Part shown: positions 39,855 to 47,741 of the stretch, one piece after another | Numbering within the stretch: position 1 is the stretch's first letter | Layout of the letters: each line of letters starts with the position of its first letter | Origin: Cryobacterium melibiosiphilum | Lineage (GTDB): Bacteria > Actinomycetota > Actinomycetes > Actinomycetales > Microbacteriaceae | Direction: 5' to 3' | DNA: 47,741 nt | NCBI RefSeq assembly: GCF_003602235.1 | Contig: NZ_QZVS01000082.1 | Coordinates: 1-47,741, forward strand | Program-made: the position numbers and the translations under genes | Notes under the pieces: model-generated | Database searches by the model: none | What the model was told of the DNA's origin: nothing | What the model saw: the letters and a program-made list of their open reading frames with translations, nothing else

Positions 39855-40754
39855 CTAGTGCCCGATCTGGAACACCGTGCGGCCGGGCAGCGGGGACTGG
39901 ATGCTCGTCGCATCCGTCGCCACCAGCGAGCCGGCCATGAACTGGGCCAGTTCGGCGCCCTCGATGACCTTCGCCGGGTGCGGCCCGTTCGCGAGCAGGC
40001 GCGGGATCCAGGTGGTGTCGATCGGGGTGTGCGCGGCGATGAAGACGATGTTGCCGAAACGGCGGCCCTTGAGCACCTGCGTCTCGGCGAAACCGATCAC
40101 GTACTCGAACACGTCGCTGAGGGTCGCGGCCTGGCCGCGGGCGAAGGCGAGCCCCGGGCCGTCGGCCACGTTCACCGCGACGACGCCGCGGGGCGAGAGC
40201 AGCGGCGCGGTGAGGGCGAAGAACTCGCGGCTCGTGACGTGGGCTGGGGTGCGGGCGCCCGAGAAGATGTCGACGACCACGAGGTCGACCGCGCCGTGCA
40301 GCCCGGTGGGCAGCTTGGCGAGCACCTCGCGGGCGTCGCCGTGCCGCACGCGCAGCTGGGCGCGCTTGTCCCACGGCAGCACGGAACGCACGAGGTCGAT
40401 CAGGTCGCTCTCGATCTCCACGACCTGCTGGCGCGAGCCCGGCCGGGTTGCCTCGACGTAACGCGGCAGAGTGAGCGCGCCGGCCCCGAGGTGCACGGCG
40501 GTGATCGGCTCGTGCGGGTCGCCGAGCAGGTCGATCACATGCCCGATGCGCTGGATGTACTCGAAGAACAGCTCATCGGGGTGGTCGATGTTCACGTGCG
40601 ACTGCGGGGTGCCGTCGACGACGAGCTGGTAGCTGCCCGGGGTGAAGCGGTCCGGTTCGATGACGGCGGTGTGGCCGCTCAGTTTCAAGACGACCGACGG
40701 ATGCCCCGCCTCGCCCGACTTTTTGGCAAGCGGATTTTTGGAAACACTACTCAT
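39855..40754 (-). CDS. Spermidine synthase-like methyltransferase-fold protein
   Basis: A 299-aa protein started at ATG 40754, with GGGAG about ten bases upstream. ITAVHLGAGALTLPRYVEATRPGSRQQVVEIESDLIDLVRSVL is the nucleotide-binding loop and acidic strand end of the spermidine synthase/SAM-methyltransferase fold, and VRHGDAREVLAKL and DLVVVDIFSGARTPAHV are the following motifs. The fused membrane domain of many actinobacterial relatives is absent. The classic catalytic Asp-tyrosine set is only partly recognisable, so an aminopropyl transfer role is uncertain. Confidence 0.83.
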   Translation of the reverse strand: MSSVSKNPLAKKSGEAGHPSVVLKLSGHTAVIEPDRFTPGSYQLVVDGTPQSHVNIDHPDELFFEYIQRIGHVIDLLGDPHEPITAVHLGAGALTLPRYVEATRPGSRQQVVEIESDLIDLVRSVLPWDKRAQLRVRHGDAREVLAKLPTGLHGAVDLVVVDIFSGARTPAHVTSREFFALTAPLLSPRGVVAVNVADGPGLAFARGQAATLSDVFEYVIGFAETQVLKGRRFGNIVFIAAHTPIDTTWIPRLLANGPHPAKVIEGAELAQFMAGSLVATDATSIQSPLPGRTVFQIGH

Positions 40755-41048
40755 ATCGACCATTCTCCCATCCGCCGGGAGGGGGGTTATACCTGAGAAT
40801 CCGCACAAAGGCAAGATTCGGGTAGACAGGAGCCTATAAGAGGCATATAGTTGATCCTTGCGCTCCCAGATAAACCTCTGCCTTCATATTGCGGTCGGCT
40901 TTGCGTGCCCAAGCCACCTTGCGGCATCTCTCTCCTGCTCGTCTCACACCCGCGAGGGTCTGTAGATCGTGCCAGCGCTCCGAGAGTCTGTGGAGTTCTT
41001 CACCAATAACAGTAACTAGACCTGACGGGGTCCACGGAGGTTATTTCC
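40755..41048 (+). promoter_or_regulatory. rpoB promoter and leader region
   Basis: I see no gene in these 294 bases. AT-rich TATAAG (40835-40840) and TATAGT (40846-40851) are the best -10 candidates, which would give a leader of about 190 bases. A short repeat of CTGTAGATC/GTCTGTGG-type sequence follows. The translation signal is ACGGAGG (41034-41040), eight bases before TTG 41049. No obvious terminator or attenuator hairpin is visible. Confidence 0.45.
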
Positions 41049-44000
41049 TTGGCTGCTGCGCGCAACGCAACCACCAACTCACCCAAGAACGGCCGCTCAG
41101 CTGAGCGTCTCTCGTTCGCAAAGATCAGCGACAATCTCACAGTTCCCGACCTGCTTGCCCTGCAGACCGAGTCCTTTGACTGGCTCGTCGGCAACGACAT
41201 CTGGAAGAAGCGCGTCGCTGAAGCCCAGAAGTCGGGTCGTCAGGACCTGCCCAGCCGTACCGGCCTGGACGAGATTTTCGAAGAGATCTCTCCGATCGAA
41301 GACCTCAGCGAAACGATGCAGCTGTCGTTCACGAATCCTGAGCTCGAGCCGGAAAAGTACACGATTGACGAGTGCAAGGAAAAGGGCAAAACCTACTCCG
41401 CACCGCTTTACGTGAACGCCGAGTTCATGAACCACCTCACCGGTGAAATCAAGACCCAGACCGTATTCATGGGCGACTTCCCGCTCATGACGCCCAAGGG
41501 TACCTTCGTGATCAACGGCACCGAGCGTGTTGTTGTGTCGCAGCTGGTGCGCTCGCCCGGTGTGTACTTCAACCGCGAGCAGGAGAAGACCTCCGATAAG
41601 GACATCTACTCCGCCCGCGTCATCCCGAGCCGTGGTGCCTGGCTCGAGTTCGAGATCGACAAGCGCGACCAGGTTGGCGTGCGCATCGACCGCAAGCGCA
41701 AGCAGTCCGTGACCGTGTTCCTCAAGGCCCTCGGCCTGACGAGCGAGCAGATCCTCGAAGAGTTCAAGGGCTTCGCATCCATCGAGCTCACCCTCGAGAA
41801 GGACAACATCCTCACGAAGGAAGAAGCCCTCAAGGACATCTACCGCAAGCTCCGCCCGGGCGAGCAGGTTGCCGCCGAGGCTGCCCGCGCGCTGCTGGAC
41901 AACTTCTTCTTCAACTCCAAGCGCTACGACCTGGCCAAGGTTGGTCGTTATAAAATCAACCGCAAGCTCGGCCTCGAGGCTCCGCTCAGCGACTCCGTAC
42001 TGACGCTCCAGGACATCCTGGCCACCATCAAGTACCTCGTCGCCCTGCACGCCAACGAGACCACCATCGCCGGTCTTCGCGAGGGCAAGCCCGCCCAGAT
42101 CCCGATCGACACCGACGACATCGACCACTTCGGTAACCGTCGTATCCGTGCCGTGGGTGAGCTGATCCAGAACCAGGTTCGCACCGGCCTGTCCCGCATG
42201 GAGCGCGTCGTTCGCGAGCGCATGACCACGCAGGACATCGAAGCGATCACCCCGCAGACCCTGATCAACGTGCGGCCCGTCGTCGCGGCGATCAAGGAGT
42301 TCTTCGGAACCAGCCAGCTGTCGCAGTTCATGGACCAGAACAACCCGCTCGCCGGATTGACGCACAAGCGTCGCCTGTCCGCGCTGGGCCCGGGTGGACT
42401 CTCCCGTGACCGCGCCGGCGTCGAGGTGCGAGACGTTCACCCCTCGCACTACGGCCGCATGTGCCCCATTGAGACCCCGGAAGGCCCGAACATCGGCCTG
42501 ATCGGTTCGCTCGCCTCGTTCGCACGCATCAACGCGTTCGGATTCATCGAGACACCGTACCGCCGCGTGGTCAACAACAAGGTCACCGAAACGATCGACT
42601 ACCTGACCGCGAGCGAAGAAGACGAGTTCATCGTCGCTCAGGCCAACGCGCCGCTCACCAAGGACTCGCACTTCGCCGAGGACCGCGTTCTCTCCCGCAA
42701 GAAGGGTGGAGAGGTTGACCTCTTCCCCGCGGAAGACATCGGCTACATGGACGTTTCGCCGCGCCAGATGGTGTCGGTCGGAACCAGCCTCATCCCGTTC
42801 CTCGAGCACGACGATGCGAACCGCGCCCTCATGGGTGCCAACATGCAGCGTCAGGCGGTGCCGCTGCTGATCAGCGACAGCCCGCTCGTCGGAACCGGCA
42901 TGGAGGTGTTCACCGCCATTGACTCCGGTGACGTGCTCACCGCCGACAAGGCCGGCGTGGTGTCCGAGGTGTCAGCGGATGTTGTCACCATCATGCTCGA
43001 CGAGGGCGGCACGCAGGACTACTACCTGCGCAAGTTCAGCCGCTCCAACCAGGGCACGAGCTTCAACCACCGTGTGATCGTCAACGCCGGCGAGCGCATC
43101 GAGGTTGGCGAAGTCATCGCCGACGGTCCGGCAACGGACCAGGGCGAGGTTGCCCTCGGAAAGAACCTGCTCGTGGCATTCATGCCGTGGGAAGGCTACA
43201 ACTTCGAGGACGCGATCATCCTGAGCCAGAACCTGGTCAAGGACGACACCCTCTCGTCGATCCACATCGAAGAGTACGAAGTGGATGCCCGCGACACCAA
43301 GCTGGGTAAGGAAGAGATCACTCGCGACCTTCCCAACGTGTCGCCGGACTTCCTCGCCGACCTCGACGAGCGTGGCATCATCCGCATCGGAGCCGAGGTC
43401 CGCCCCGGCGACATCCTCGTCGGCAAGGTCACGCCCAAGGGCGAGACCGAGCTGTCCGCCGAGGAGCGCCTGCTGCGCGCCATCTTCAACGAGAAGAGCC
43501 GCGAAGTTCGCGACACGAGCCTCAAGGTTCCCCACGGTGAGCGCGGCACCATCATCGGTGTCAAGGTCTTCGACTCGCAGGACGGCGACGACGAGCTCGG
43601 CTCGGGCGTCAACCAGCGCGTGGTCGTCTTCATCGCCCAGAAGCGCAAGATCACCGAGGGTGACAAGCTCGCCGGCCGTCACGGCAACAAGGGGGTCATC
43701 TCCCGCATCCTGCCGATCGAGGACATGCCGTTCCTCGCCGACGGAACCCCGGTCGACATCATCCTCAACCCGCTCGGTATCCCCGGTCGCATGAACTTCG
43801 GCCAGGTGCTCGAAACGCACCTCGGCTGGATTGCGAAGCAGGGCTGGAACGTCGAAGGCAAGCCGAAGTGGGCCGCACGCCTGCCCGAGCACGCCTTCAG
43901 CGCTGCGCCCGGCACCAAGGTGGCGACTCCGGTATTCGACGGCGCGCTCGAGATCGAGATCGAGGGTCTCCTGGACTCCACGACCCCGACCCGTGACGGC

Positions 44001-44540
44001 GAACGCCTCATCGGATCCTCGGGAAAGACCCAGCTCTTCGACGGCCGCTCCGGCGAGCCGTTCCCGATGCCGGTGTCCGTGGGTTACATGTACATCCTGA
44101 AGCTCCACCACCTCGTCGACGACAAGATCCACGCCCGTTCGACCGGTCCGTACTCCATGATCACGCAGCAGCCGCTGGGTGGTAAGGCACAGTTCGGTGG
44201 CCAGCGCTTTGGTGAGATGGAGGTGTGGGCGCTCGAAGCATACGGCGCCGCATACGCACTTCAGGAACTCCTGACGATCAAGTCTGACGACATCCTCGGC
44301 CGCGTCAAGGTCTACGAGGCCATCGTCAAGGGCGAGAACATTCAGGAACCCGGCATCCCCGAGAGCTTCAAGGTTCTGATCAAGGAAATGCAGTCGCTGT
44401 GCCTGAACGTCGAGGTACTCGGAGCCGACGGCACCGCCGTCAGCCTGCGCGACACCGATGATGAGGTCTTCCGCGCCGCGGAAGAGCTCGGCATCAACAT
44501 TTCCACGCGGTTTGAGTCGTCGTCCATCGACGACATCTAA
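41049..44540 (+). CDS. rpoB: RNA polymerase subunit beta
   Basis: Full-length 1163-aa beta subunit started at TTG 41049 with ACGGAGG eight bases upstream. All main regions are present: [34 protein letters not shown] near the N-terminus, the rifampicin cluster [66 protein letters not shown] (about 421-485), [15 protein letters not shown], and the C-terminal [39 protein letters not shown]429, H439 and S444 (E. coli 516, 526 and 531) are wild type. Residue 435 (E. coli S522) is Ala. It is the first gene of the rpoBC operon. Confidence 0.99.
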   Translation: MAAARNATTNSPKNGRSAERLSFAKISDNLTVPDLLALQTESFDWLVGNDIWKKRVAEAQKSGRQDLPSRTGLDEIFEEISPIEDLSETMQLSFTNPELEPEKYTIDECKEKGKTYSAPLYVNAEFMNHLTGEIKTQTVFMGDFPLMTPKGTFVINGTERVVVSQLVRSPGVYFNREQEKTSDKDIYSARVIPSRGAWLEFEIDKRDQVGVRIDRKRKQSVTVFLKALGLTSEQILEEFKGFASIELTLEKDNILTKEEALKDIYRKLRPGEQVAAEAARALLDNFFFNSKRYDLAKVGRYKINRKLGLEAPLSDSVLTLQDILATIKYLVALHANETTIAGLREGKPAQIPIDTDDIDHFGNRRIRAVGELIQNQVRTGLSRMERVVRERMTTQDIEAITPQTLINVRPVVAAIKEFFGTSQLSQFMDQNNPLAGLTHKRRLSALGPGGLSRDRAGVEVRDVHPSHYGRMCPIETPEGPNIGLIGSLASFARINAFGFIETPYRRVVNNKVTETIDYLTASEEDEFIVAQANAPLTKDSHFAEDRVLSRKKGGEVDLFPAEDIGYMDVSPRQMVSVGTSLIPFLEHDDANRALMGANMQRQAVPLLISDSPLVGTGMEVFTAIDSGDVLTADKAGVVSEVSADVVTIMLDEGGTQDYYLRKFSRSNQGTSFNHRVIVNAGERIEVGEVIADGPATDQGEVALGKNLLVAFMPWEGYNFEDAIILSQNLVKDDTLSSIHIEEYEVDARDTKLGKEEITRDLPNVSPDFLADLDERGIIRIGAEVRPGDILVGKVTPKGETELSAEERLLRAIFNEKSREVRDTSLKVPHGERGTIIGVKVFDSQDGDDELGSGVNQRVVVFIAQKRKITEGDKLAGRHGNKGVISRILPIEDMPFLADGTPVDIILNPLGIPGRMNFGQVLETHLGWIAKQGWNVEGKPKWAARLPEHAFSAAPGTKVATPVFDGALEIEIEGLLDSTTPTRDGERLIGSSGKTQLFDGRSGEPFPMPVSVGYMYILKLHHLVDDKIHARSTGPYSMITQQPLGGKAQFGGQRFGEMEVWALEAYGAAYALQELLTIKSDDILGRVKVYEAIVKGENIQEPGIPESFKVLIKEMQSLCLNVEVLGADGTAVSLRDTDDEVFRAAEELGINISTRFESSSIDDI

Positions 44541-44582
44541 GCCCGGTCCAGAGAAACTTCGAAAACTTTCCAAGGAGAGAAA

Positions 44583-47741
<3,159 letters not shown>

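Overview
The window is high-GC DNA from an actinobacterium, most likely a member of Microbacteriaceae (Cryobacterium/Leifsonia-like). Supporting signs are the RpoB/RpoC sequences, a DUF5997 gene beside an HTH-less LysR protein, SipW-type signal peptides, an LAxTG-type anchor, many ATGA start/stop overlaps, likely leaderless genes, and the recurring GCGGATGC/GCATCCGC word. The genus is an inference. I see no rRNA, tRNA, CRISPR array, IS element or prophage.

Layout. (1) 1-6.8 kb: 3' part of a copper nitrite reductase-like gene, nhaA, a ParDE-type toxin-antitoxin pair, a SulP anion transporter divergent from a MerR regulator, and a small membrane protein/winged-helix regulator operon with a visible operator. 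(2) 6.8-10.2 kb: SRPBCC protein, DUF418-like membrane protein plus HxlR regulator, and a divergent MFS exporter whose start lies in a 17-bp tandem duplication behind two mini-ORFs. (3) 10.4-19.7 kb: a secretion and cell-surface region. It holds a secreted repeat protein, a transglutaminase-like protein, a stranded C-terminal fragment of a choice-of-anchor G protein, a large LAL/LuxR regulator, and a four-gene operon: SipW-signal protein, SipW-like signal peptidase, LAATG-anchored protein, choice-of-anchor G protein. (4) 19.8-23.6 kb: a TPP riboswitch controlling thiM-thiE-thiD/tenA, then an HPF-like protein. (5) 23.6-26.8 kb: TetR regulator and operator, DrrAB-type ABC exporter, VOC protein. 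(6) 26.8-40.8 kb: mainly single genes: LysR-like/DUF5997 pair, esterase, Nudix-like protein, nucleoside hydrolase, GNAT, DEAD-box helicase, DUF1684/SRPBCC pair, EVE protein, coiled-coil membrane protein, ComB-like protein, SprT-like protein, PQQ-type sugar dehydrogenase lipoprotein, TPR-like protein, spermidine-synthase-like protein. (7) 41.0-47.7 kb: rpoB and the 5' two thirds or more of rpoC, both with TTG starts.

The most interesting material is the SipW-type surface locus with its regulator and its duplicated, truncated family member; a family of long palindromic intergenic repeats (a 92-bp-period array at 28264-28534 and a solo copy at 3835-3880); other large nested inverted repeats at gene ends; and the mini-ORF cascade in front of the MFS exporter. 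All functional calls come from reading motifs by eye; no database search was run.
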